Notes: a model not told the origin generated them from the letters alone. Counted from the stretch's first letter, positions 1-7,825 are shown. The stretch: DNA of 26,849 bases from JANLQX01 sp043775075 (GCA_043775075.1 JAYVSS010000170.1:1-26849); one strand, 5' to 3'. Made by a program: numbers and translations.

Positions 1-745
1 CACCGGTCAGCACGAACACCATGGTAAACACTGACATTGTCGGCAGGGTGATCAACATGAGATTGGTGAACGCCGTTCGTCGGAGCAGCGGCGAGATCAC
101 GTAGCGAAGCACCTTGACATAGCTAGCACCGTCGATCTCCGCCGCCTCGATCAATTCCTCGGGAACGTCGCCCAAGGCGGCGGTGTATACGAGCATGGAG
201 AATGCGGTTGCCCGCCAGACGTCGGCGAGGATCACGCCCACCATTGGTTGGTCGACCAGGAGCTGTTGTGGCGGTAGGTGAACGAAGCGCAGGACGGAGT
301 TCAGCACGCCGTTTTCGTTCAAAAACGATGTCCACATAAAGCCGGGCACAATCTCGGGGAAAACATACGCCGCAAGCACGGTGATGCCGACGGCGGTTCG
401 CACCAAACGCGTGCGCTTCTGCATGAGTAGCGCCAGTGCCAGCCCCAGGAGGTTCTGACCAATGAGGGCTGAACCAACAACGAAGAGAAGCGTGAGCCAT
501 GCTGCTTTGGGAAATGCGTCTGACCCCAAAAGCTTCGTGAAGTTATCGAGCCCGACAAACTTCGGCGCCCGTGCCTCAACCCCGGTTAGGCGGGTGTTCG
601 TGAGCGAGAGGTAGATCGAATACCCGATGGGGACGGCAAGGAACGCGCCGATAAGCAAGATCGCCGGGGCCATGGGCACGGCCCATCTCGCGCTCCGGCG
701 GACGGACCCCTTGCGGAGTCCGCCCACCGACGGAAACGAATTCAT
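1..745 (-). CDS. Sugar ABC transporter permease, MalF/UgpA type (partial, C-terminus beyond window)
   Basis: Inner-membrane permease subunit of a carbohydrate importer. The frame is open from the ATG at 745 to the window edge, giving 248 residues. Visible are a first hydrophobic segment at about residues 21-48, further membrane segments near 82-108 and 117-137, and the ATPase-docking EAA loop at about 196-222 (EELIEAAEIDGA, ending ISPLL). The family is usually 290-320 residues, so one or two C-terminal helices are missing. The start lies directly against the TAA of the binding-protein gene (TAAATG), so the two are translationally coupled. A second permease probably follows beyond coordinate 1. 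The substrate cannot be read from this fragment; a sugar is inferred from the family and the adjacent binding protein. Confidence 0.9.
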   Translation of the reverse strand, partial: MNSFPSVGGLRKGSVRRSARWAVPMAPAILLIGAFLAVPIGYSIYLSLTNTRLTGVEARAPKFVGLDNFTKLLGSDAFPKAAWLTLLFVVGSALIGQNLLGLALALLMQKRTRLVRTAVGITVLAAYVFPEIVPGFMWTSFLNENGVLNSVLRFVHLPPQQLLVDQPMVGVILADVWRATAFSMLVYTAALGDVPEELIEAAEIDGASYVKVLRYVISPLLRRTAFTNLMLITLPTMSVFTMVFVLTG

Positions 746-2254
746 TTACCCTACGAAGTTTGCTTTTCCGACCACTGCCGGCATTTCTTTGTTGTACATG
801 TCGACGGATTCTTGCGGGGTCATTTTACTGAATGCCACCTTCTCCACGATGTCTGAAAGCAACGCCCAATTCTTGTCTGACTCTTCGGTACTGGGAATGT
901 ACTTGGCGTACTGCAGCATGGCGCTGAATGCCGGCACGGTTGGGCGATCGCTGTAGGTCTTGTCGGCGACGACGTCGGTCCGAACGGCGAGTTGTCCGGA
1001 ACGCAGGGCGTACCCAACGGAGATGTCCTTGTTGCTCGTGTACTTGACGAACTCCATGGCCAGATTCGGTGACTTCGTACCTTTGACGACGGCGAAGCCG
1101 CCCCCCTTGTAGCCAATGGTGACCTTGCCGCCCGGGTTCTGTGTCGGCATCGTGGCAATGCCCAACCGATCGCCCCACTCGGGCCACTCGTTCGGACCGC
1201 CCTTGACCCAGGCGAATGACATCCAGTTCCCATCGGGCACAAAGCCGAGCTTGGATTCCTTCATCCACGGTCCAATAAACGACCACACATTGGGGCTCAG
1301 AACATCGGCAGCCTTGGCTGTGAGGCCGTCTTTGTACATACCTTGCATGAAGGTCATGGAGTCAAGAAACCCCTTGCCCGCAGGTTGCCATTTGTTCGTT
1401 TTGAAATCGAACAGGGTGTCACCGGTTCCGTAGAGGAGCGGAAGAAAAGTCTTGCCGATGGCATCGATCGCTCCCGATGCCTTTCCGGCATAGAGATGGG
1501 CGGGAATCGCCCCGGGAACTTTTGCCTTGATCGTCTCGGCGGCGGTTCGAAGGTCAGCCCAGGACTGGGGTTCCCACTTCTCCGGCAAACCGGCCTTGGC
1601 AAAGACGTCTTTGTTGTACCAGATGCCGATGTCGTTCGAGGCTTGCGGAATGAAATATGTCTTTCCGTCAAATGCCTTCGCTCCTTCGCGGATGGCGTCT
1701 GGATAGAGCGTCTTCCAATCGGGCCATGCGTCCAGGGCGGAGTCGATGGGCAGCAGGTATCCGGCTTTGACGTCAGCGTCAACGAAGCTCGACGTGCTCG
1801 GGATGATGTCAGGCAGATCCTTCCCGGACTGGAGACGAAGCTGCGTCTTGGTGCGGAATGCATCGTCAGCGGCAACCTCAGCCTGCAGATTGATCTTCAC
1901 GCCTGGATTTGCTGCCTCGAAGCCCTTTTTGGCTGCTTGAAGGGTGGCGTCGGGCTCAGGAAAATCGCCGGTCTTGTTGTAGCTAACCGTGAGCGTTTGC
2001 GGTTCGTCGGACGCAGGCGCAGCTGCTGCGGTTTCCGCCGAAGCGGCTGATTCCGCAACCGCCGTTTCCGCCGCCACGGTCTCCGCGCCAGCGATTGCTT
2101 CCGTTGCCGCAGCAGAATCACCCGCAGCAACGGCTGCGGTGGTTTCGGCGGAGGCGGTGGTCGAGTCCGAACTCTTGTCCGAACTACAGCCAAAAAGACT
2201 GACCGTGACGAAGAGCGAAGCGGCCGCCCAAAAGCGGATCGATGTTCGTTGCAT
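746..2254 (-). CDS. Extracellular sugar-binding lipoprotein of an ABC importer (family 1 solute-binding protein)
   Basis: Captures a sugar outside the membrane and hands it to the permease encoded next to it. The N-terminus is a lipoprotein signal with lipobox LFGC and acceptor Cys23. Residues 24 to about 86 form a low-complexity Ala/Thr/Glu/Ser linker, after which the binding fold starts at TLTVSYNKTG. Family-typical pieces include the region with FDGKTYFIPQ and IWYNKDVFAKAG, and the later GYKGGGFAVVKG. At 502 residues it is longer than the usual 420-450, and the linker explains the excess. A GGGGGGAA stretch upstream of the ATG can serve as ribosome binding site. It is the first gene of the importer operon. 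Specificity is unknown: no sugar-metabolism gene lies beside it. Confidence 0.92.
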   Translation of the reverse strand: MQRTSIRFWAAASLFVTVSLFGCSSDKSSDSTTASAETTAAVAAGDSAAATEAIAGAETVAAETAVAESAASAETAAAAPASDEPQTLTVSYNKTGDFPEPDATLQAAKKGFEAANPGVKINLQAEVAADDAFRTKTQLRLQSGKDLPDIIPSTSSFVDADVKAGYLLPIDSALDAWPDWKTLYPDAIREGAKAFDGKTYFIPQASNDIGIWYNKDVFAKAGLPEKWEPQSWADLRTAAETIKAKVPGAIPAHLYAGKASGAIDAIGKTFLPLLYGTGDTLFDFKTNKWQPAGKGFLDSMTFMQGMYKDGLTAKAADVLSPNVWSFIGPWMKESKLGFVPDGNWMSFAWVKGGPNEWPEWGDRLGIATMPTQNPGGKVTIGYKGGGFAVVKGTKSPNLAMEFVKYTSNKDISVGYALRSGQLAVRTDVVADKTYSDRPTVPAFSAMLQYAKYIPSTEESDKNWALLSDIVEKVAFSKMTPQESVDMYNKEMPAVVGKANFVG

Positions 2255-2388
2255 AACTAGGTTCCCCCCGGAATTTTTGTCTAGCGCCTCACGTCAAGAC
2301 GACTCACACCAGAGTATGAACCGTCGCTCGCCATATTGATAGCCCCAATATTTCAATTCCGAGAACTTGAGGATGCTCGCTCGAACAA

Positions 2389-2796
2389 CTAGTCGAACTC
2401 GACTGACCCAAACGTGTCGAAATACTCTCGCCAACTCGAAATCTTCCCGTCACGAAGTTCGACGATGATGGCGTCCGGAGTAACGCTTTTCGCCATGTCT
2501 CGACGGCGCGTCGCGTGCCAAATCCACTCGATGCCAAGCCAATCCCCATCGCTTGTCGCAAAGAGAGATACCAGCTCAACGTGCAGGTTCGTGAGCGTCT
2601 GATGCCAGCCGTGGACCACACTTGGAATGTCAGCGGCGGCGACACGGACACCCCGAGGGGCGGTGAGTTCGCCGTCCACGCACCAATCGGCGGCGGCGCC
2701 GACGTCGTCGCGATTGTTCTCCCACAGCGAAATCTGTCGTCGAACGAGCGCTAATTGTTCGGACGTGAAAGTACCTCGCGGCGTCGTGGATTCCAT
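2389..2796 (-). CDS. SnoaL-like / NTF2-like domain protein
   Basis: Small cytosolic protein of 135 residues with the look of the SnoaL-like polyketide-cyclase/ketosteroid-isomerase superfamily. It has an N-terminal helix with WENNRDDVGAAADWCVDGE, a central strand pattern, and the C-terminal signature where WREYFDTFGS follows VELRDGKISS. Such proteins form a cone-shaped fold with a pocket for a small hydrophobic ligand, but many have no known reaction and none can be assigned here. The length is normal for a single domain. It lies between the XRE-cupin regulator and the sugar-binding protein on the same strand, with gaps of about 145 and 134 bp, so it is probably transcribed on its own. The family call is fairly secure; the function is unknown. 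Confidence 0.75.
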   Translation of the reverse strand: MESTTPRGTFTSEQLALVRRQISLWENNRDDVGAAADWCVDGELTAPRGVRVAAADIPSVVHGWHQTLTNLHVELVSLFATSDGDWLGIEWIWHATRRRDMAKSVTPDAIIVELRDGKISSWREYFDTFGSVEFD

Positions 2797-2941
2797 CGCA
2801 GCTACACCAAACTTCCTTGCTCGTTGTGATTTGACACGTTACGCGCAAACGGCATCGGCAGTCGACTGACGTGACCGTCAGGAAATCGATTCGCCTCGCT
2901 CGGCACACATTGGTGTTATGAATATGTCCGATTGTGACGAA

Positions 2942-3610
2942 TCACTTCGATGCTGTGCGTTTGCGGGACTTCGTTGGAGGGGCGTGGCTTGCGGGGCCTT
3001 TGCGCTGGATGGCCTCAACCTTTGTTTCCACCAAGAGGACTCGGGTGCGCTGGCGCGACGTCGATCGGAGCCGATGGGGCAGGCGCGAGGAGTACGAAAG
3101 GAAGTCGCCGGCCCTCAGCGTCGAGATTTCCCCGGCGATGTCGACCTCTACTTTTCCCTCGATCACGTAGATCGCCTCGAAGCCGTCATGTTCCCAATAA
3201 TCGAGGTACTCCCTCGGCAATCCGTCGAATTCAAGAACGTGGAACGGGGCGTCTCCAGAGAGCAGCAAGTGACACAACGATTCAGATTTCGTGCCGGTGA
3301 CATCTATCGAGCGAGCCTTTTCGGATCGCAGAAGGGTGGGCGTTGCCAGATCCCCGAGCGGGCCACCAAAGAAGGCCTGCGGCGTCGTGCCGAGGGCATG
3401 AGCGATTTTGTAGAGCGACATCATTGACGGTCGAGCGCGTCCATTTTCTACTTGTGAGAGAAACGGTTGGGATAGACCCACTTCGACGGCCAACACCACC
3501 AGCGTGAGCCCGCGCTCGAGCCGACGCTCACGGATAGCTCGGCCAAGGCACTCCCACTCAACGGCGTCGAGATCGTTCTCGCTGGCGGCAGAAATATCCT
3601 GTTGTCTCAC
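2942..3610 (-). CDS. XRE-family transcriptional regulator with C-terminal cupin domain
   Basis: DNA-binding regulator of 222 residues. Residues about 22-82 form a Cro/C1-type helix-turn-helix (LGRAIRERRLERG, then LSQPFLSQVENGRARPS). Residues about 125-196 form a small cupin beta-barrel (WEHDGFEAIYVIEGKVEV, LRAGDFLSYSSRLPHR) that in this family senses a small ligand. A basic tail follows. The start is GTG at 3610. An upstream ATG at 3621 reads only four codons before TGA because of an 11-bp tandem duplication, so GTG is the only workable start. It is divergent from the nitronate monooxygenase gene across 185 bp and could regulate that gene, itself or the downstream SnoaL-like gene. The target is inference only. 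Relatives such as PuuR control amine catabolism, but nothing here fixes that role. Confidence 0.88.
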   Translation of the reverse strand: MRQQDISAASENDLDAVEWECLGRAIRERRLERGLTLVVLAVEVGLSQPFLSQVENGRARPSMMSLYKIAHALGTTPQAFFGGPLGDLATPTLLRSEKARSIDVTGTKSESLCHLLLSGDAPFHVLEFDGLPREYLDYWEHDGFEAIYVIEGKVEVDIAGEISTLRAGDFLSYSSRLPHRLRSTSRQRTRVLLVETKVEAIQRKGPASHAPPTKSRKRTASK

Positions 3611-3620
3611 TGTTGTCTCA
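3600..3620 (-). repeat. 11-bp tandem duplication across the start of the XRE-cupin gene
   Basis: On the minus strand the unit TGAGACAACAG occurs twice back to back. The first copy follows an A to make ATG AGA CAA CAG TGA. The second makes GTG AGA CAA CAG and continues into the open reading frame. Eleven is not a multiple of three, so the upstream ATG now ends after four codons (MRQQ) and the GTG, overlapping that TGA, repeats the same four residues. This is seen directly; that it arose by slippage is inference. Confidence 0.85.
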
Positions 3621-3783
3621 TTTGTGCACGATCGTAACCTTCGGACAATCAGCTTTCAACGAACCGCGGTCGGCATCGTCTGGCGGCAATGCCGCTTGCC
3701 GGGTTGCTCCGTTGCCCATCCCGGGCTCGCCCTCCGTCAGCTTCCACCCGGCGACCGACTGGGTCCGGCCGACGCTGCGCCGG

Positions 3784-3789
3784 TAGCCT
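3784..3789 (+). promoter_or_regulatory. Candidate -10 box for a leaderless transcript of the nitronate monooxygenase gene
   Basis: TAGCCT fits the actinobacterial -10 pattern TAnnnT and ends six bases before the ATG at 3796. No Shine-Dalgarno sequence is visible there, which together suggests transcription starting at or next to the start codon. No convincing -35 hexamer is present, so this is a weak call. Confidence 0.3.
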
Positions 3790-3795
3790 CGACAC

Positions 3796-4929
3796 ATGCA
3801 GACGAAGATCTCCTCCATGCTCGGTATTGAGTTCCCGATCCTGGCCTTTAGCCACTGTCGAGACGTGGTCGCCGCCGTCAGCAAGGCCGGGGGCATGGGC
3901 GTCCTCGGGGTCACAGCGCACACCCCGCGACAGCTGGAGATTGACTGCGACTGGATCGAGGAGCAGATCGGACCGAACAAGAGTTACGGCATCGACGTGC
4001 TTATCCCCGCCAAGTACACCGGCTCCGATGAAGGCGGTCTTACGGCCGAGCGCCTTGCCCCGATGATTCCGGCCGAACATCGTATGTTCGTCAACGAAAT
4101 TCTCGCCCGCTACGACGTTCCTCCTCTCCCACCGGGTGAGATCGCTCCGAGTGGCGTGGGCAGCTGGTCGCACAAGGGAGCGCAGCCTCTGGTGGACATT
4201 GCGCTGTCTCGCAAGATTCGTCTCATCGTGAACGCCCTCGGCCCCGCCCCGGCCGATCTGGTCACGCAGGCGCACGACAACAACGTGCACGTTGCTGGCC
4301 TCGTCGGTACCAAGGTCCACGCCGAGCGCCAGGTCAACAACGGCGTGGACTTCGTCGTTGCTCAGGGCTACGAAGCCGGTGGTCATACCGGCGATATCGC
4401 CACCATGGTGCTCATCCCCGAAGTCGTCGATGCGGTCGCCCCGGTGCCTGTCGTTGCTGCCGGCGGCATTGGTCGCGGTCGCCAGATCGCTGCAGCGATG
4501 GCCCTCGGCGCGCAAGGGGTGTGGACCGGTTCGGTGTGGTTGACCACCGAAGAAGCCGAGACCCACCCGGTCGTCAAAGAGAAGTTCCTACGCGCCACGT
4601 CCAGCGACACGGTGCGCTCACGGGCCAGTACCGGCAAGCCCGCCCGCCAGCTCCGCACGGCATGGACGGACGAGTGGGAGAACCCGGATAATCCCAAGCC
4701 CCTCGGCATGCCGCTGCACGGGATGTTGATTGCCGAGGCGCAGCGTCGCATCGGACGCGGTGCCAACACGCCCGGCTCGGGGGCCGAGAAATTGGTGAAC
4801 TATTTCGTCGGACAGATCGTCGGCTCGATGAATCAGGTCAAGCCGGCGGGCAAAGTGGTTATGGAAATGGTGGAGGAGTACCTCGAAGTGGTCGAGGCGC
4901 TCGCTGCCGGTCTCCGCCTTGAAGCGTGA
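3796..4929 (+). CDS. Nitronate monooxygenase (NMO / 2-nitropropane dioxygenase-like, FMN TIM barrel)
   Basis: FMN-dependent flavoenzyme that oxidises alkyl nitronates such as propionate 3-nitronate to aldehyde or keto acid plus nitrite; acts in the cytosol. The family signature is clear: AQGYEAGGHTG at residues 189-199 with the conserved catalytic-type His197, and the phosphate-binding AAGGIGRG at 221-228, followed by GAQGVWTGSVWL. The N-terminus MLGIEFPILAF is the usual first strand. At 377 residues it is slightly longer than the common 320-360, and an extra stretch at about 80-135 accounts for this. Its last four bases overlap the GTG start of the sugar-dehydrogenase-like gene, so the two are co-translated. 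Many proteins annotated as NMO have untested substrates, so the exact substrate remains open. Confidence 0.9.
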   Translation: MQTKISSMLGIEFPILAFSHCRDVVAAVSKAGGMGVLGVTAHTPRQLEIDCDWIEEQIGPNKSYGIDVLIPAKYTGSDEGGLTAERLAPMIPAEHRMFVNEILARYDVPPLPPGEIAPSGVGSWSHKGAQPLVDIALSRKIRLIVNALGPAPADLVTQAHDNNVHVAGLVGTKVHAERQVNNGVDFVVAQGYEAGGHTGDIATMVLIPEVVDAVAPVPVVAAGGIGRGRQIAAAMALGAQGVWTGSVWLTTEEAETHPVVKEKFLRATSSDTVRSRASTGKPARQLRTAWTDEWENPDNPKPLGMPLHGMLIAEAQRRIGRGANTPGSGAEKLVNYFVGQIVGSMNQVKPAGKVVMEMVEEYLEVVEALAAGLRLEA

Positions 4930-6089
4930 ACTTCAGGCGTGTAATCACCGCGCTGACTATCAGCGCGCTTTGTATCTTAGAAACAGCGAAGGCGCAATCC
5001 ACCAGCACCGTCACTCTCGTGCCCTTGGCGACCAATGTGGAGCAGCCGATCTCGACCGCCACACGCGCTGGTGACAGCGCTCTTTACGTCGTGGAGAAGA
5101 CGGGCCGTGTGCGCGCTTACGCAGGCGGGGAATTCCGGGACTCAGCGGTGCTCGACATTCGCAGCCTGGTGTCCACTCAGAACGAGCGGGGACTGCATCA
5201 GATCGCCTTTCCCCCCGGCCCGCCATCGTATGTATACGTAACGTATGCCGCCCTCGACGGCGCCTGGACCCTCGCCGAGTTCCCTTTCGACGGCACTGTC
5301 GCCGACGCCGCCCAACAACGCATCCTCCTGCAAATTCCCCATCCCAACGACGATCACTATGGCGGAGCGTTGGCCTTCACCTCCGACGGCCTCCTCCTCG
5401 TGAGTCTGGGCGACGGCGGGGGAGTGGGGACCAAGGGCGGAGCGGGAGATGTGAACAACAATGCCCAAACCCTCGACCGCTGGTTCGGCAAATTGCTCAG
5501 AATCAGTCCCCGACCTTCGGCCGATGGTGCGCTGCCCTACACAATCCCTCCAGCAAATCCGTTTGCCAATGGCAAAGCGCCCGGCCGCGCCCTTGGCGTG
5601 GCCAAAGCCGCGAAGCCAGAAATCTATGCGTACGGACTACGCAACCCATGGCGTATTCACCTTGAAGCCAATGGCACCCTATGGATCGCCGATACCGGCC
5701 AAGCGAGCTGGGAAGAAATCAATCGCCTCGCCCTGGACAAAGCGCGTGGTGCCAACTTCGGCTGGAAGCTCCGTGAAGGTACGCGCGCCTATAAAGGTGG
5801 GGAAAGGCCGAAGGGGGCGATCGATCCGGTGCACGAGTTTCCGCACACCAACGGCCGTTGTGCAGTGATCGGCGGGGCGGTGGCCCGCACCGGATCATTG
5901 GCCGGCTCGTTCGTGTTCGGCGACCTGTGCTCTGGCACTCTGTGGGCGGCAAAAGCAGGCCCTGGCGGCAAGTTCGTGGAAACAAAGCTTCCAATCCAAC
6001 TCCGGGCGCCAACCAGCGTCGGTCTGGACGCCCAAGGTGAGCTGATCGTCACCAGCTACTACGGCACCGTTGCCCGCATCATTTCGTGA
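4926..6089 (+). CDS. Secreted PQQ-dependent sugar dehydrogenase-like protein (glucose/sorbosone dehydrogenase family)
   Basis: Exported six-bladed beta-propeller of the GSDH family, which typically oxidises sugars with PQQ as cofactor. Residues 1-23 are a signal peptide ending AKA, with no lipobox cysteine at the cleavage point. Motifs in order: NERGLHQIAF at 86-95 (the usual RGL segment), DHYGGALAF at 143-151 and LGDGGG at 161-166, YAYGLRNPWR at 234-243, and IADTGQASWEEIN at 254-266. The length of 387 residues fits the family. The start is GTG inside the upstream stop (GTGA), so translation is coupled to the nitronate monooxygenase. The substrate is not predictable: family members include soluble glucose dehydrogenase, aldose dehydrogenase and proteins without proven PQQ activity. 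Coupling a secreted protein to a cytosolic flavoenzyme is unusual. Confidence 0.87.
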   Translation: MNFRRVITALTISALCILETAKAQSTSTVTLVPLATNVEQPISTATRAGDSALYVVEKTGRVRAYAGGEFRDSAVLDIRSLVSTQNERGLHQIAFPPGPPSYVYVTYAALDGAWTLAEFPFDGTVADAAQQRILLQIPHPNDDHYGGALAFTSDGLLLVSLGDGGGVGTKGGAGDVNNNAQTLDRWFGKLLRISPRPSADGALPYTIPPANPFANGKAPGRALGVAKAAKPEIYAYGLRNPWRIHLEANGTLWIADTGQASWEEINRLALDKARGANFGWKLREGTRAYKGGERPKGAIDPVHEFPHTNGRCAVIGGAVARTGSLAGSFVFGDLCSGTLWAAKAGPGGKFVETKLPIQLRAPTSVGLDAQGELIVTSYYGTVARIIS

Positions 6090-6137
6090 CTGGTGCCCTA
6101 GCCCGAGACGATAATGGGAAAAATCAAACGTATGTTC

Positions 6138-6167
6138 TTGACAAGGGGTAAATCGTTCGACTAAGAA
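6138..6167 (+). promoter_or_regulatory. Candidate orphan promoter
   Basis: TTGACA at 6138-6143 and TAAGAA at 6162-6167 are separated by 18 bases in a locally AT-rich patch. The -35 box is perfect and the -10 box is poor. GTTCTT (6134-6139) and AAGAAC (6163-6168) also form an inverted repeat across the element. The only downstream coding trace on this strand is the DUF222 remnant, so it may be that gene's old promoter. Confidence 0.3.
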
Positions 6168-6259
6168 CTTATTTGTGGAATTTGAGGACGTGACCAGAAA
6201 TTTGCGGATTCAGCTTCTGCTCGCGCAGGGCTCCGTGCCGCCGCTATTCCGGCTCTCCA

Positions 6260-6421
6260 TGCGCAGGATTGGCCGGCGCGGAACTCAAGGCCGTGCTCGC
6301 CCGGATTGCCGACGATGCGTGGCGGCTCGAGCACCTCCAGCGCGCCGAGATGCTTGGCGGACACGAAGGAGAACCCTACGAACGGCGTCTGGCCGACGCC
6401 CTCGTCACCCTCGTGAGGTGA
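6260..6421 (+). pseudogene. Remnant of a DUF222 (13E12-type) HNH-endonuclease-like protein
   Basis: One frame reads about 53 residues that resemble the middle of DUF222 proteins: GAELKAVLARIADDAWRLEH, then ERRLADALVTLVR, the last matching the family's recurrent RRADALVELAR phrase. It stops at TGA 6419-6421. There is no plausible start in frame, nor an HNH C-terminal domain afterwards. The nearest upstream start codon (GTG 6175) is in another frame. DUF222-HNH genes are multicopy, element-like genes in Actinomycetota, so a decayed copy in a gene-poor gap is plausible. The call rests on short motif memory and is moderate. Confidence 0.45.
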
Positions 6422-6625
6422 CACGGTGGCTGTGGCACCGCTGTCATCCGAGTGAATCAGGCTGCTCGGCCCCGGAATCGAGTCGGCCGGCTCGGCAGCC
6501 GAATCAGGCTCGGTAGCGTCATGGGGATGTGGACAGCGCGCTCGCCGATCTGGTTCGTGCCGTCGTGCGCGAGCGCATGCCTGGATCGTCGGTGTCGCTA
6601 ACCAGGCGCTACCCGTGAGGGCTTT

Positions 6626-6685
6626 CCCATGAAGTGTTCGAGGGCGGCGGGTTCAGCCCCGGGCGCCCATGAGGTGCTCAAGGGC
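6626..6685 (-). repeat. Duplicated xylA 3' end (two 20-bp near-identical copies, 40 bp apart)
   Basis: Copy B (6666-6685) is the in-gene sequence encoding ALEHLMG at the end of xylose isomerase. Copy A (6626-6645) lies just past the stop and encodes ALEHFMG in the same orientation. Three of 20 bases differ; two changes are synonymous and one gives Leu to Phe. That pattern suggests copy A was once coding, perhaps the tail of a deleted paralogue. Confidence 0.7.
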
Positions 6686-7825
6686 CAGTTGGTTGAGGGC
6701 GACGAAGGCGCACCCGCGGGCGCCGGCGGCATCGGCGTCGAAGTCTTCCCACGACGAGCGGTCCGCTAGTAAGTCTGCATACGACTCACCGGCGGCCAGG
6801 GTCGACACACCCGTTCCTGCAACCTGCGCTTCGACCATGGCCCCCTGCACCTCCGGGTCCGCACGATAGGCGAGGACCCGCTCCTGCAGCAACAGATACA
6901 TACGCATATTCGCCGCTGCAGAGCCCCAGACGCCTTTGTCGTCCTCGGTCCGCAACGGCTTGTAGTCGAAGTGACGCGGCCCGGAATACCCCGCTGCCTC
7001 CAAGAGATCCACGAGGAAGAACGCGCTGATCAAATCACCGTGGCCGAACACGAGGTCCTGGTCATACTTGATGCCGCGCTGACCGTTGAGATCGATATGG
7101 AACAACTTGCCCTGCCACAGCGCCTGGGCAATGCCGTGCACAAAGTTCAGACCCGCCATCTGCTCGTGCCCCACCTCGGGATTGAGACCAACCATTTCGT
7201 GATGCTCAAGGGTGGAAATGAAGCCCAGCGCATGTCCAACGGTGGGCAGGAGGATGTCGCCCCGCGGTTCGTTCGGCTTCGGTTCCAGTGCAAAGCGAAG
7301 GTTGTAACCCTGATCGATCGAGTACTGAGCGAGCGTATCCAGTCCCTCACGGTATCGGTCGAGCGACGTCTGCACGTTCTTCGCCCCGTCGTTTTCCGAT
7401 CCCTCGCGGCCACCCCAGAACACATAGGTATGCGCGCCTAGTTCTGCCGCCAGGTCCATGTTGCGCATCACTTTGCGCAGCGCATAGCGACGGATCTCGC
7501 GATTGTTGTTGGTGAACCCGCCATCCTTGAACACCGGATGGGTGAATAGGTTGGTGGTCATCATCGGAACCTTCATCCCGGTTTCGTCGAGAGCGACCTT
7601 GAAGCGATCTATCTGCTTGCGACGATCGGCGTCCGAAGAACCGAACGGTACGAGATCGTCGTCGTGGAAGGTGACGCCATACGCACCGAGCTTGGCCAGT
7701 TCATGCACCGTGCGGATGGGATCGAGCGGGGCGCGGGTGGGATCGCCGAACGGGTCACGGGCCTGCCAACCGACGGTCCACAGGCCGAAGGTGAAATGGT
7801 CAGCGGGAGTCGGTTGACGAGTCAT
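6653..7825 (-). CDS. xylA: Xylose isomerase (class I, actinobacterial type)
   Basis: Cytosolic TIM-barrel enzyme converting D-xylose to D-xylulose (and D-glucose to D-fructose) with two divalent metals. Every active-site residue falls at the position known from Streptomyces enzymes: His54 and Asp57 in TFHDDDL, Glu181 and Lys183 in ALEPKPNEPRGD, Glu217 and His220 in NPEVGHEQMAG, Asp245 in HIDLNG, Asp255 and Asp257 in KYDQDL, and Asp287 in HFDYKP. The 390-residue length and the ending HLMGARG are typical. It starts nine bases after the stop of the RDD gene, so it is probably the second gene of that transcript; an AGGTTGG-like ribosome site is present. No xylulokinase or xylose regulator lies in the window. 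Very secure. Confidence 0.97.
   Translation of the reverse strand: MTRQPTPADHFTFGLWTVGWQARDPFGDPTRAPLDPIRTVHELAKLGAYGVTFHDDDLVPFGSSDADRRKQIDRFKVALDETGMKVPMMTTNLFTHPVFKDGGFTNNNREIRRYALRKVMRNMDLAAELGAHTYVFWGGREGSENDGAKNVQTSLDRYREGLDTLAQYSIDQGYNLRFALEPKPNEPRGDILLPTVGHALGFISTLEHHEMVGLNPEVGHEQMAGLNFVHGIAQALWQGKLFHIDLNGQRGIKYDQDLVFGHGDLISAFFLVDLLEAAGYSGPRHFDYKPLRTEDDKGVWGSAAANMRMYLLLQERVLAYRADPEVQGAMVEAQVAGTGVSTLAAGESYADLLADRSSWEDFDADAAGARGCAFVALNQLALEHLMGARG

Larger units (their letters stand above)
6090..6652. other. Non-coding, decayed stretch between the sugar-dehydrogenase and xylA 3' ends
   Basis: No intact gene was found in these 563 bases, which lie between two convergent 3' ends. It begins with a noticeably AT-richer part (about 6105-6180) holding a promoter-like pair. 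Next comes a probable DUF222 gene remnant at 6260-6421. From about 6450 to 6520 the phrase GAATCAGGCT occurs twice beside a small hairpin (CGGCT-CGGC-AGCCG). It ends with a degenerate second copy of the last codons of xylA. The whole reads as a deletion scar rather than a functional locus. Confidence 0.6.

Noticed and set aside
310..335. Inverted repeat CGTTTT...AAAACG inside the first permease gene, considered as an operator
   Set aside because: It lies deep inside a coding region, has no central symmetry like the LacI-type site, and is short enough to occur by chance.
1343..2050. 235-codon open frame antisense to the sugar-binding protein
   Set aside because: It lies wholly within a confident lipoprotein gene and its translation resembles no protein family.
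2332..2351. ATATTG...CAATAT inverted repeat upstream of the first sugar-binding protein, considered as an operator
   Set aside because: It has six-base arms with a seven-base spacer in an AT-rich patch, no matching promoter spacing and no regulator gene beside it; too weak to list.
2831..2860. TTGACA-like hexamer on the plus strand in the gap before the SnoaL-like gene
   Set aside because: No plus-strand gene lies downstream and no suitable -10 box follows at 16-18 bases.
3649..4566. 305-codon open frame antisense to the nitronate monooxygenase gene
   Set aside because: It mirrors codon bias of a well-recognised gene on the other strand, is rich in Arg/His/Asp without any domain, and has no ribosome site.
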